A stretch of 64,000 nucleotides of DNA from NCBI GenBank assembly GCA_017397065.1, contig JAFQKE010000026.1:17871-81870 (forward strand), in the 5' to 3' direction. This document shows, piece after piece, positions 9,460 to 17,185 of this stretch. Source of the DNA: Clostridia bacterium. GTDB lineage: Bacteria > Bacillota_A > Clostridia > Oscillospirales > Acutalibacteraceae. The translations under genes were made by a program, and so were the position numbers. The notes below the pieces were generated by a model. It did no database searches. It was not told the DNA's origin and worked only from the letters and a program-made list of their open reading frames with translations. Within the stretch, counting starts at the first letter, position 1. Each line of letters starts with the position of its first letter.

Positions 9460-10860
9460 ATGAAACCCTTTATGGACAAAGATTTTATTTTAAACACCGA
9501 AACCGCTAAAGTGCTTTATCACGAAGTCGCCGCAAAAATGCCGATTATTGACTACCACTGTCATATAGAAGCTAAGGAAATTGCCGAAGACAGAAAATTT
9601 GATAATATAGCTCAGGTTTGGCTTGGCGGCGACCATTACAAATGGCGTGCAATGCGTATTTGCGGCACTCCGGAGCGATGCGTTACCGGTGATGCAAGTG
9701 ACTGGGAAAAGTGGCTTGCATTTTGTACTGCCGCACCAAAAATGATTGGCAGCCCCCTCTATCATTGGGCTCACTTAGAGCTTCAGCGTTACTTCGGAAT
9801 CACCGAAACATTAAGCGAGGATACCGCAGAAAAAATCTGGAATGAATGTAACGAACAGCTTAAAACCCTCACCGTTCGCAAGATGATTGAAAAATCCAAT
9901 GTAGAAATCATCTGCACCACCAACGACCCCGTTGAAACCCTCCCCTACCACAAGAAGATTGCGGCGGATACCACCTTTAAAACCAAGGTTTATCCTGCCT
10001 TCCGCCCCGACAAGGCCGTTAATATTGATAAAGCAGGCTTTGCCGATTACATAAACTCTCTTGCAGAGGTTTGGGGCAAAAAGATTGAGTCCTTTGCCGA
10101 TGTTAAGGCAGCAATTATCAGCAGAATTGAATACTTTGCAGAAAACGGTTGTCGTGCCGCCGACCACGGCTTGGATTACGTTCCCTTTAAGGTTTTGGAC
10201 GATGCCGCACTTGATGCTGCATTTAAAAAGGCTATGAAAGGCGAAGCCCTTACCGCCGCTGAAATTGACGGCTACAAAACCGCCCTTATCGCCTGCTGTG
10301 CCGCTGAATATGCAAAACGTGAGTGGGTTATGGAGCTTCATTATGGTGTTATACGCAACACCAACTCAGCTATGTTTAAACGCCTTGGCCCCGATACCGG
10401 TTATGATGCGGTAGACCAGCATCTTGATGCCGCAAATCTCGCCTATCTTTTAGACCTGCTCGTCTCCTCTGATACACTTCCCCGAACAGTTATCTTCCCC
10501 ATCGACCCCTCTCACAACACCTCGGTTGAAACCATCTGCGGTGCATTTCAGGCAGAGGGTATCAAGGGCAGAGTTCAGCAGGGTGCCGCTTGGTGGTTCA
10601 ATGACACCAAAGCAGGTATGGAAGCTCAGCTTAAAGCCTTCTCTGACCTTTCTGTGCTTGGTTGCTTCATCGGTATGCTTACCGACAGCCGCAGCTTCCT
10701 CTCATACACACGTCACGAATATTTCCGCAGAATCCTCTGCAACTACATTGGCGACCTTGTAGAAAATGGCGAATACCCTGCAGATATGCCTCGCCTTAAA
10801 GCCATTGTTGAGGACATCTGCTGTAACAACGCCCGTGCCTACTTCGGTTGGGATAAATAA
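9460..10860 (+). CDS. uxaC: Glucuronate isomerase
   Basis: A 466-residue protein of the uronate isomerase (UxaC) family of the amidohydrolase superfamily. It carries the early IDYHCHIEAKEIAEDRKFDN motif, and RVQQGAAWWFNDTKAGME and SRSFLSYTRHEYFRRILC near the C-terminus. It interconverts glucuronate/fructuronate and galacturonate/tagaturonate. The start at 9460 follows GGAGG (9447-9451); the TTG-type extension upstream is not used. It is alone on its own promoter, with no uxuA/uxaB beside it in this window. Confidence 0.95.
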   Translation: MKPFMDKDFILNTETAKVLYHEVAAKMPIIDYHCHIEAKEIAEDRKFDNIAQVWLGGDHYKWRAMRICGTPERCVTGDASDWEKWLAFCTAAPKMIGSPLYHWAHLELQRYFGITETLSEDTAEKIWNECNEQLKTLTVRKMIEKSNVEIICTTNDPVETLPYHKKIAADTTFKTKVYPAFRPDKAVNIDKAGFADYINSLAEVWGKKIESFADVKAAIISRIEYFAENGCRAADHGLDYVPFKVLDDAALDAAFKKAMKGEALTAAEIDGYKTALIACCAAEYAKREWVMELHYGVIRNTNSAMFKRLGPDTGYDAVDQHLDAANLAYLLDLLVSSDTLPRTVIFPIDPSHNTSVETICGAFQAEGIKGRVQQGAAWWFNDTKAGMEAQLKAFSDLSVLGCFIGMLTDSRSFLSYTRHEYFRRILCNYIGDLVENGEYPADMPRLKAIVEDICCNNARAYFGWDK

Positions 10861-10901
10861 TCTATAATCATTATAATTATAACTCAAGGTGGTGACAGAA
10901 T

Positions 10902-11960
10902 ATGAACTCTGAAAAGGTGCTTATAGGTATGAGCGGTGGAGTGGATAGTTCTGCCGCCGCCTTACTGCTTATGAATATGGGGTATGATACCGCCGGCATA
11001 ACCCTCCGCCTTTGGGAGGGGGAGAAATGCGGCTCATTAAATGACATTGCAGATGCCGCCGCTGTATGCGAAAAGCTTGGTATTGAACACCATGTTTTAG
11101 ATTTTAAAAAAGAGTTTGAAAAGTATGTTATAGATAAATTCATTGCCGAATATCAAAACGGCAACACCCCAAATCCCTGCATTGAGTGTAACCGCTATAT
11201 AAAATTCGGTGCTATGCTGGACTCGGCCTTAGAAATCGGAGCCCAAAAAATTGCAACAGGTCACTATGCCAAGGTTAAAAAGCAGGGCGACCGCTTTGTG
11301 GTTGTTAAGCCTGAGGACAAGGCTAAAGATCAGTCTTATGTGCTTTACTCTTTAACCCAACATCAGCTCAGTCACGCCATTATGCCGCTTGGCGATTTTA
11401 CCAAGGCGGAGGTGAGGGCGCTGGCAGAGGAAAACGGGCTTATAACCGCCCACAAGTCGGATAGTCAGGACATATGCTTTGTTCCCGATGGCGACTATAC
11501 CGAGTTTATTTCCAAAAGACTTGGCATCACATTCCCCGAGGGCGATTATGTAGACGTAGACGGGAATGTAATAGGCAGGCACAAGGGTATGATTCGCTAC
11601 ACCACAGGCCAAAGAAAAGGACTTGGAATGGGATTCGGTAGGCCGATGTTTGTTCTGGATAAAATCCCAAAGGATAACAGGGTGATTTTAGGAGATGAAG
11701 ACCGACTTTTTAAAAAGCAGGTGCTTGTTAAAAATGTGAACTTTATGGCTATGGATAGGCTTGATTCACCCCTTAATTGTGCAGGCAAGCTCCGTTATCG
11801 ACATATTGAGCAGCCCTGCCGAATTATTCCGCTGGACGAAAACACCTTGCTTGCGGAATTTGACTCACCCCAAAGAGCCCCAACCGCAGGTCAAGCCGCC
11901 GTTTTTTATGACGGCGATACCGTAATCTGCGGCGGAGTTATAACAAAAGAATTAAGTTAA
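10902..11960 (+). CDS. mnmA: tRNA-specific 2-thiouridylase MnmA
   Basis: This 352-residue enzyme installs sulfur at uridine 34 of tRNAs for Lys, Glu and Gln. The PP-loop GMSGGVDSS lies at 9-17. The first catalytic cysteine region is NPCIEC (Cys93/Cys96), the second is SQDICF, and GQRKGLG is also conserved. Ribosome binding site AAGGTGGTGA precedes the ATG. It is followed by a strong hairpin terminator at 12014. Confidence 0.95.
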   Translation: MNSEKVLIGMSGGVDSSAAALLLMNMGYDTAGITLRLWEGEKCGSLNDIADAAAVCEKLGIEHHVLDFKKEFEKYVIDKFIAEYQNGNTPNPCIECNRYIKFGAMLDSALEIGAQKIATGHYAKVKKQGDRFVVVKPEDKAKDQSYVLYSLTQHQLSHAIMPLGDFTKAEVRALAEENGLITAHKSDSQDICFVPDGDYTEFISKRLGITFPEGDYVDVDGNVIGRHKGMIRYTTGQRKGLGMGFGRPMFVLDKIPKDNRVILGDEDRLFKKQVLVKNVNFMAMDRLDSPLNCAGKLRYRHIEQPCRIIPLDENTLLAEFDSPQRAPTAGQAAVFYDGDTVICGGVITKELS

Positions 11961-12013
11961 AAGCGGATGTAAAAAACAAAGTTTATTACAGCCCTTTAAA
12001 TAAGAATAAAATA

Positions 12014-12062
12014 AAAAATCTGCAATAAAAGTGTGAAAAATGCACTTTCGTTGCAGATTTTT
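12014..12062 (+). terminator. Intrinsic terminator after mnmA (repeated terminator type)
   Basis: AAAAATCTGCAA pairs with TTGCAGATTTTT, with an inner AAGTG/CACTT stem. The same outer stem recurs at 49993-50040 and 59062-59110. Confidence 0.85.
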
Positions 12063-12186
12063 ATGTTTATAAATAAATATATGTATTAGGCAGATAAATT
12101 GTTGTTTAAAACGTGTGACGTTTCATCCAATTCCGAATAGGTTTTATTCGTTTGGCTAAATCTCGTTCCGCGGCCGGAAAGCAGGC

Positions 12187-12350
12187 AGATAAATTGTGGT
12201 TTATCGCAGAGATTCAACCCTCACACCGTAGGGACAGGCCTCCTGGACTGTCCGAGAAAGCTCTTTAATTCAGCGTTTTTTATCGGACAATCGAGGACGC
12301 TTGTCCCTACAGATGTTAAATATAATCACATCTTCAAACTATAATTTGTA
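12187..12350. repeat. Inverted-repeat element, family B (copy 1)
   Basis: Left end AGATAAATTGTGGTTTA at 12187 and right end AAACTATAATTTGTA at 12336-12350 are imperfect inverted repeats. Inside, GTAGGGACAGGCCTCC...GTCCG and CGGACAATCGAGGACGC...CCCTAC form a second inverted pair. The same ends bound elements at 31628-31884 and 59133-59197. No coding capacity. Together with the family A fragment this accounts for the gap 12063-12490, in which I see no gene. Confidence 0.65.
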
Positions 12351-12356
12351 TAAAAA

Positions 12357-12507
12357 CAGCGGTATAGCTCAAAAAGAGCTATACCGCTAATTTGATTTAT
12401 TTTAGGTGGTTAATTTTGGGGGGAGGTTTGAGTTAGTTGGAAACGGTCTTGAACATTTCAAACTTATTACCTATTACCTCTTACTTTTTACCTCAAAATT
12501 CCATCCC
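12357..12507. repeat. Family A element, 5'-truncated copy (copy 1)
   Basis: Contains the hairpin AGCGGTATAGCTC...GAGCTATACCGCT (about 12358-12389) and the constant right half (GGTGGTTAATTTTGGGG, then GAAACGGTCTTGAACATTTC, then TTACCTATTACCTCTTAC). It ends in a degenerate terminal repeat inside the 3' end of the lipoprotein gene at 12493. The left terminal repeat is missing. Confidence 0.8.
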
Positions 12508-13263
12508 TGTGTTTATGTCCCACGCTTTTCCCGTTCCGTCCTCTTGAATTTCAATAGTTCCTGATTGAAATTTAGGATCGTAAAAGATTCCGTTAAGTTC
12601 TGCGATATATTCATTATCGCTGACTTTGTTGACATAAATGGTTTTTGTTTGTTCTAGTTCTGCAATAACAATATTTTGGTATTTTTTTTGCAGAGTATAT
12701 GTTTTTTTGTATTCATAATCATATGGGGTGTGGGGGATTCTATCTATTCTACCTCTTTGCCAAGTTTTTTTTAGCTGATTCAACAAATTGTTGAAATCAT
12801 GCGAATTCATTGATATAAAAACTCTAGAGATGGCTATAGTTGGAAAATCATCAATAGAATCACTTGGCCACGAAAAATAATAACTACTATAAGTATAATT
12901 GATCGCACCGCTGGTAATCTTGATTTTATTTGATAAATCAACTTCAAAAAGATCAACGATAGTATTATAAACTTCTTCCTTGCTTAATAAATCCGGTGCT
13001 TTTTTCGTTTCTGGAGTTGGTAGATGATAAATATCAATAGACGAATTTTCATTAACAGCACTACTTGATTTATATTTAGGATTTATTTTTGATACAGACT
13101 CAGGAATATCGCTTGTATTATTGTTTTTAGAATTAGAACTTTCAATAATAGAAATATTTGTTGAAGAATTATTTTCATTGCTGGTTTTATTGTTGATTTT
13201 GGAACAACCGCAAACCCCAAATACAACTGATAACACCAAACAAATACAAATAATTTTTAACAT
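12493..13263 (-). CDS. Putative lipoprotein, cassette cluster member 1
   Basis: A 256-residue protein with a hydrophobic signal ending in a lipobox-like VCGC (Cys18/Cys20), then a Ser/Asn-rich linker to about residue 75 and a globular C-terminal domain. I do not recognise the fold. Near the end it has GTIEIQEDGTGKAWDINTG, which resembles GELEIQPDGSAKVVNTGDG in the protein at 13539, so the two are probably paralogues. The last codons lie within the family A repeat, so the original C-terminus may have been replaced. Context suggests a secreted immunity-like or adhesin-accessory role; that is inference. Confidence 0.7.
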   Translation of the reverse strand: MLKIICICLVLSVVFGVCGCSKINNKTSNENNSSTNISIIESSNSKNNNTSDIPESVSKINPKYKSSSAVNENSSIDIYHLPTPETKKAPDLLSKEEVYNTIVDLFEVDLSNKIKITSGAINYTYSSYYFSWPSDSIDDFPTIAISRVFISMNSHDFNNLLNQLKKTWQRGRIDRIPHTPYDYEYKKTYTLQKKYQNIVIAELEQTKTIYVNKVSDNEYIAELNGIFYDPKFQSGTIEIQEDGTGKAWDINTGMEF

Positions 13264-13330
13264 ATAATTACCTCCGTTTTATTCTAAAGATCATCTATCA
13301 TACGATTAATAGAATTATAATATTTTAAAG

Positions 13331-13562
13331 ACAGGGGACGGTTCTATGTCTTACGGAACGGTCGAGACCGTTCCCTACTTTTCTTCTTTAATTTTATTAT
13401 ACACGGAGAGGGAATATTTGTCAATTGAGAGGCGGTTGCTTTGCCGAACGATACCAAAAAACAAGCGGTATAGCTCGCTCGAGCTATACCGCTTGTTTGA
13501 TTTTAGGTGGTTAATTTGGAGGGGTAGGTTCGATTCTGTCAAGACACAGAACCGTCCCCTGT
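13331..13562. mobile_element. Family A MITE-like element, complete (copy 2)
   Basis: 232 bases with near-perfect terminal inverted repeats: ACAGGGGACGGTTCTATGTC at the left and GACACAGAACCGTCCCCTGT at the right, 19 of 20 matching as inverted copies. Inside are a second small inverted repeat (GGAACGGTC/GACCGTTCC) and the hairpin AAGCGGTATAGCTC/GAGCTATACCGCTT. It has no transposase gene, so it would need one in trans; terminal sequences of this kind recall REP/IS200-type-mobilised elements (inference). The last codons and stop of the lipoprotein at 13539 lie inside it. Confidence 0.8.
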
Positions 13563-14375
13563 ATTTACAACTTTAGCAGAACCATCAGGTTGGATTTCAA
13601 GTTCACCTACTAAATAATCAGGATTATTTAGTCTTGAATCAAAATGGAATGCGTACATACCATTTTCTTTTTCATAAATCAATATAGGAATCATTGCAGT
13701 TCCCAAACTACCATTAAAAATGTTTTTCAGTCCGCCAACAAGGTCTATGTAAAATACATTGCTTTGAGTAATAAAAAGATCTTGATATCTTGGCAAAACC
13801 ATGGGATAATCGTATACACCTTCCTCTGGAGTTGTTATTATTTTTTCAGGAAATTGTGATAAAAAAGCTTGTAATTCTTCAGGCTTGAATTCTCCAACAA
13901 AATCTTCAAATGATACTGACTGCTCAGATAAAACATGTTCTTGTTCAAATGTGCATATGATAGTTCCTTTTGTAAAAATCAAAGATTCAGGAAGATCTAT
14001 TTTTGTCGAAAGAGAAGAGGTTGAATAAATCAATTTTTCAATAAATTCAGATAGTTCATTTTTTGACATGTTTTTCGCTTTTTTAGTATTTACTTGATGA
14101 TTCTTTACATATTCATACCTTTTTTTATCAGCAAGATCAATTTCGCTACTTACTTTTTTATGCGATTTTGACGAGGTATTGTTTTGATTTTGTGAAGAAA
14201 TTGCACTTTGAGATTTTGAAGTTTCTGTTTTGTAAGATGATGTATGGTTTTCTGATGTTTGAGCATAAATACTTGTATTAGGAAAATCTTCTACACCGGT
14301 TTCTATAGATTGACACCCAACAATACCTGTAGCGCAAATCAACATAAAAGTAATTATCAATCGTATTCTCAACAA
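13539..14375 (-). CDS. Putative lipoprotein, cassette cluster member 2
   Basis: A 278-residue protein with signal sequence and lipobox GIVGC (Cys21). A Ser/Thr/Gln-rich linker follows to about residue 80, then an unrecognised globular domain with the C-terminal motif GELEIQPDGSAKVVN shared in outline with the protein at 12493. Its stop codon and about seven last residues are supplied by the terminal repeat of the element ending at 13562. Codon use is more AT-rich than the housekeeping genes. Function unknown. Confidence 0.72.
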   Translation of the reverse strand: MLRIRLIITFMLICATGIVGCQSIETGVEDFPNTSIYAQTSENHTSSYKTETSKSQSAISSQNQNNTSSKSHKKVSSEIDLADKKRYEYVKNHQVNTKKAKNMSKNELSEFIEKLIYSTSSLSTKIDLPESLIFTKGTIICTFEQEHVLSEQSVSFEDFVGEFKPEELQAFLSQFPEKIITTPEEGVYDYPMVLPRYQDLFITQSNVFYIDLVGGLKNIFNGSLGTAMIPILIYEKENGMYAFHFDSRLNNPDYLVGELEIQPDGSAKVVNTGDGSVS

Positions 14376-14455
14376 CTAAATACCCTCCCATTACTAATAA
14401 TGACTGAGAATTTCTATCATATCAACTAAAAATAATCCTGTAATATTCCCAAAAG

Positions 14456-14706
14456 ACAGGGGACGGTTCTATGTCTTGTTAGATTGGAACAAATCAGTTC
14501 CCCTGATATATAATTTAAGATAAGCGTTTCGCTGATTTTATAATACCATTTTTATGTATATTTGTCAATTGAGAGGCGGTTGCTTTGCCGAACGATACCA
14601 AAAAACAGCGGTATAGCTCAAAAAGAGCTATACCGCTTGTTTGATTTTAGGTGGTTAATTTTGGAGGGGGGATTCGATTCTGTCAAGACACAGAACCGTC
14701 CCCTGT
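14456..14706. mobile_element. Family A MITE-like element, divergent left half (copy 3)
   Basis: 251 bases with left end ACAGGGGACGGTTCTATGTC and right end GACACAGAACCGTCCCCTGT. The left inner part differs from the other copies (about 14478-14555 is unique), while the part from TTTGTCAATTGAGAGGCGG onward, including the AGCGGTATAGCTC hairpin, is the same. This suggests recombination between variants. Confidence 0.78.
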
Positions 14707-14749
14707 CTTTATTCCCTGTCTTTATTCTAACTGTCCCCTGATTGATTTT

Positions 14750-15373
14750 TTAATGAAACTGCTCTTTTGGCCAAGAGGTTCCGGGCGGTGGGTCTCTTTC
14801 TAAACAAGCCATTATATTCAAAATATATACATCGAAATCATTATAGTAAATAAATCTCAAATGAGCAGAATTATTTCCTACTGTAGGATTCCATTTTTCG
14901 GATATTTCAAAATAAGTGGATATTCCTCTTTGTTCTTGCGTTCGTGAAATTAGTTCATATTTTCCATAACGAGCTATCCATCTATCATCATTCCTTAAAT
15001 GTTCCAACATTTCCAAAGCATCACTTTTTTTAATAATAGTATATATGTAAACATCCATATAACGCTCACTTATGTCCACATCATTCCAATCTGTTTCATC
15101 AGTAATTTTGGGTATAAAAAAGTATTCCGGTAGAGAAAATCCGGCGAGTTTTTTAAATAATTTCAAAAATTCTTCTTTTTCTTTTAACAGGCCTTTATCT
15201 TCTTCTACTAATTTTAATTTTTCATTATCAGGGTACCAATAATCGGCAGGCTCTAGTGTTCTTTCATCAACTTTACGCTCATTGATAGTTGATATTTCTT
15301 TTTTATCTGCACAACCAGTAAGCACAAGAAATAAGGTTAAAAACGCAACTATGATTTTTATATATTTTTGCAA
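14750..15373 (-). CDS. Putative lipoprotein, cassette cluster member 3
   Basis: A 207-residue protein with a clear lipobox LTGC (Cys21) after a hydrophobic signal. The mature part is acidic and has no motif I recognise. The C-terminal CLERDPPPGTSW recalls SLAEPPLGEECW in the protein at 16640, which may be chance. It stands between two family A elements, oriented like all its neighbours. Extracytoplasmic, function unknown; an immunity lipoprotein is one possibility from context. Confidence 0.7.
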   Translation of the reverse strand: MQKYIKIIVAFLTLFLVLTGCADKKEISTINERKVDERTLEPADYWYPDNEKLKLVEEDKGLLKEKEEFLKLFKKLAGFSLPEYFFIPKITDETDWNDVDISERYMDVYIYTIIKKSDALEMLEHLRNDDRWIARYGKYELISRTQEQRGISTYFEISEKWNPTVGNNSAHLRFIYYNDFDVYILNIMACLERDPPPGTSWPKEQFH

Positions 15374-15412
15374 AATACCACCTCTTATAAAATTATTTGT
15401 GAATTATAAAAG

Positions 15413-15691
15413 ACAGGGGACGGTTCTATGTCTTACGGAACGGTCGAGACCGTTCCCTACTTTTCTTCTTTAATTTTATTATACACGGAGAGGGAATATT
15501 TGTCAATTGAGAGGCGGTTGCTTTGCCGAACGATACCAAAAACAGCGGTATAGCTCAAAAGAGCTATACCGCTTGTTTGATTTTAGTTGGTTAATTTGGG
15601 AGAGAGATTTTGGTTAGTTTGAAACGGTCTTGAACATTTCAAACTTATTACCTATTACCTCTTACTTTTTACCTCAAAATCCCGTCCCATG
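15413..15691. mobile_element. Family A MITE-like element, long right arm (copy 4)
   Basis: About 279 bases. The left terminal repeat ACAGGGGACGGTTCTATGTC is intact and the AGCGGTATAGCTC hairpin is present. The right part is the long variant (AACGGTCTTGAACATTTC, TTACCTATTACCTCTTAC) ending in a degraded terminal repeat CCCGTCCCATGTC. The 3' end of the gene at 15669 lies inside it. Confidence 0.78.
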
Positions 15692-16202
15692 TCTTTATTT
15701 TAATTATAACTTCATTAATTCTTCTTAAAATATTTTCCGTCGAAAATATATCCGCAAAATCGTCTGAACATTCAAAGTCTTCAGGTAATTCCGGATGTTC
15801 TTTTACTTTTTTGCAAATGCTTAATATATAATTTTTAATTTCATCTTTCTTTAAAAATTCCTTTGGTATACGGTTAGCGAGCACTTCACACAAATACATC
15901 CTATCAAAAGAATCCATTTCGGGTTCAATCTTAGGGCAAACCTCAATTATTGGGCTTATATATTCATATAAATCAAAATCATTAATATAATTTATAGTAT
16001 GACTTAAAATTACTATTCTTGTGCCAGAATCAAAATCACGGCACACTTTAATTAAATTTTCTTTGATTTCTTCTTCTGCCCATTTCCTTTCTATTTCTTT
16101 TGGCACATTATAGCTTTTATATTCGTCAAGAACAAGATCACGCCCCATGTGAAATGCGTTTCCTCCATGTGTAACAAATATCTCTCGTGCTCTTTCGTAC
16201 AT
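15669..16202 (-). CDS. Cytoplasmic hypothetical protein, candidate immunity protein next to a toxin remnant
   Basis: A 177-residue, helical, charged protein with no signal peptide, unlike the other genes of the cluster. It begins MYERAREIFVTHGGNAFHMG and I recognise no family. It lies 12 bases downstream of the stop of a 40-codon C-terminal remnant of another protein (16215-16346), with ribosome binding site AGAGGTG between them. That is the spacing of a toxin C-terminus and its immunity gene. The last seven codons lie in the family A element, so the C-terminus may be altered. Confidence 0.68.
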   Translation of the reverse strand: MYERAREIFVTHGGNAFHMGRDLVLDEYKSYNVPKEIERKWAEEEIKENLIKVCRDFDSGTRIVILSHTINYINDFDLYEYISPIIEVCPKIEPEMDSFDRMYLCEVLANRIPKEFLKKDEIKNYILSICKKVKEHPELPEDFECSDDFADIFSTENILRRINEVIIKIKTWDGILR

Positions 16203-16214
16203 TTTAACACCTCT

Positions 16215-16346
16215 TTATTTTATTGCTTTCCAAAGGTTTTTACCATTTTCCATTATTTCTTCATATTCAGTAACACCTAAAGTTTTTAAATACTTTACTT
16301 CTTCTAAAGAATACCCTGTGGCAGTTTTGGGGTTGATAGTAAAAAA
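16215..16346 (-). pseudogene. C-terminal remnant of a larger (toxin-like) protein
   Basis: Reading the minus strand from 16340 down to the stop at 16215 gives an uninterrupted reading frame of 40 residues beginning TINPKTATGYSLEEVKYLK and ending ENGKNLWKAIK. No start codon or ribosome binding site precedes it. Upstream it runs straight into the left end of a family A element. The tail resembles the extreme C-terminus of secreted polymorphic-toxin proteins (inference; family not identified). It is best explained as what is left after the rest was lost by recombination at the element. Confidence 0.6.
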
Positions 16347-16349
16347 AAG

Positions 16350-16635
16350 ACAGGGGACGGTTCTATGTCTTACGGAACGGTCGAGACCGTTCCCTACTTT
16401 TCTTCTTTAATTTTATTATACACGGAGAGGGAATATTTGTCAATTGAGAGGCAGTTGCTTTGCCGAACGATACCAAAAAACAGCGGTATAGCCCCAAAAG
16501 AGCCATACCGCTTGTTTGATTTTAGATGGTTAATTTTGGGGTGGAGGTTTAAGTTAGTTTAGAACGGTCTTGAACATTCCAAACTTATTACCTATTACCT
16601 CTTACTTTTTACCTCAAAATTCCGTCCCCTGTCTT
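16350..16635. mobile_element. Family A MITE-like element, long right arm (copy 5)
   Basis: About 286 bases with left terminal repeat ACAGGGGACGGTTCTATGTC and right end CCGTCCCCTGTCTT. It has the AGCGGTATAGC.../...GC(C/T)ATACCGCT hairpin with paired changes, and the long right arm shared with the copies at 12357 and 15413. It lies immediately against the toxin-like remnant on its left and ends 4 bases before the stop of the next gene. Confidence 0.8.
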
Positions 16636-16639
16636 TTCT

Positions 16640-17173
16640 CTAATATCCATAGTCGTTAACCTCAGAAGCATCCCAACATTCTTCTCCTAACGGTGGCTCT
16701 GCTAAACTTGCATACAGTGTGTATGTTTTACCTTCATCGGCTGAAAAGAAAATAATTGTTTTTGCAAAAATATTAGTCCCGTAACCGTTTGTAACAGTGA
16801 TATTATAATAAGTATCATATTTGTTGCCATTCCAACCTAATTCTTTTATTCGGAGTTCATGTACATTTCGTTTCATTTTATTTGCTATTTCTTTTTTCCA
16901 CTTAATACCGTTTGAATCAAGCTGGTTTTTTATATTAATATAATCTTTTTTAAAAAGTTTCATATTAATATGAACACCCGATGTTCCATTTTTATATTTA
17001 CAGATTTCAGCATCCTCTAATATTTCTACGGAATCTGGAAGTTCAACACTTACCAATTTTTCGAATTTTGAAACAACTTTTTTCTCATTTATCTTGGTAA
17101 GCAAAATATTTATTGTTCCTATAATAAGTACAATACACAACAATATACATATTATAACAATTATTTTCTTCAC
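16640..17173 (-). CDS. Membrane-anchored hypothetical protein paired with the Big2 protein
   Basis: A 177-residue protein with an N-terminal membrane segment (about residues 3-25) and no lipobox. It is therefore either anchored with the rest outside the cell or secreted. The C-terminal domain (about 40-177) is unrecognised. It starts 12 bases after the stop of the 1587-residue secreted protein, so it is cotranscribed with it. If that protein is a toxin, this would be the first candidate for its cognate immunity protein; that is inference from position. Confidence 0.7.
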   Translation of the reverse strand: MKKIIVIICILLCIVLIIGTINILLTKINEKKVVSKFEKLVSVELPDSVEILEDAEICKYKNGTSGVHINMKLFKKDYINIKNQLDSNGIKWKKEIANKMKRNVHELRIKELGWNGNKYDTYYNITVTNGYGTNIFAKTIIFFSADEGKTYTLYASLAEPPLGEECWDASEVNDYGY

Positions 17174-17185
17174 TCATGTTCCTCC

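Noticed and set aside
13346..13576. Open reading frame starting MSYGTVETVPYFSS, also at 16365-16562
   Set aside because: Both lie inside family A elements, begin in the terminal repeat, differ in length and frame at the ends and have no ribosome binding site. They are by-products of the repeat.
12357..16635. Integron with attC sites
   Set aside because: The elements have transposon-like terminal inverted repeats and no attC core or integrase gene; the likeness is only in layout.
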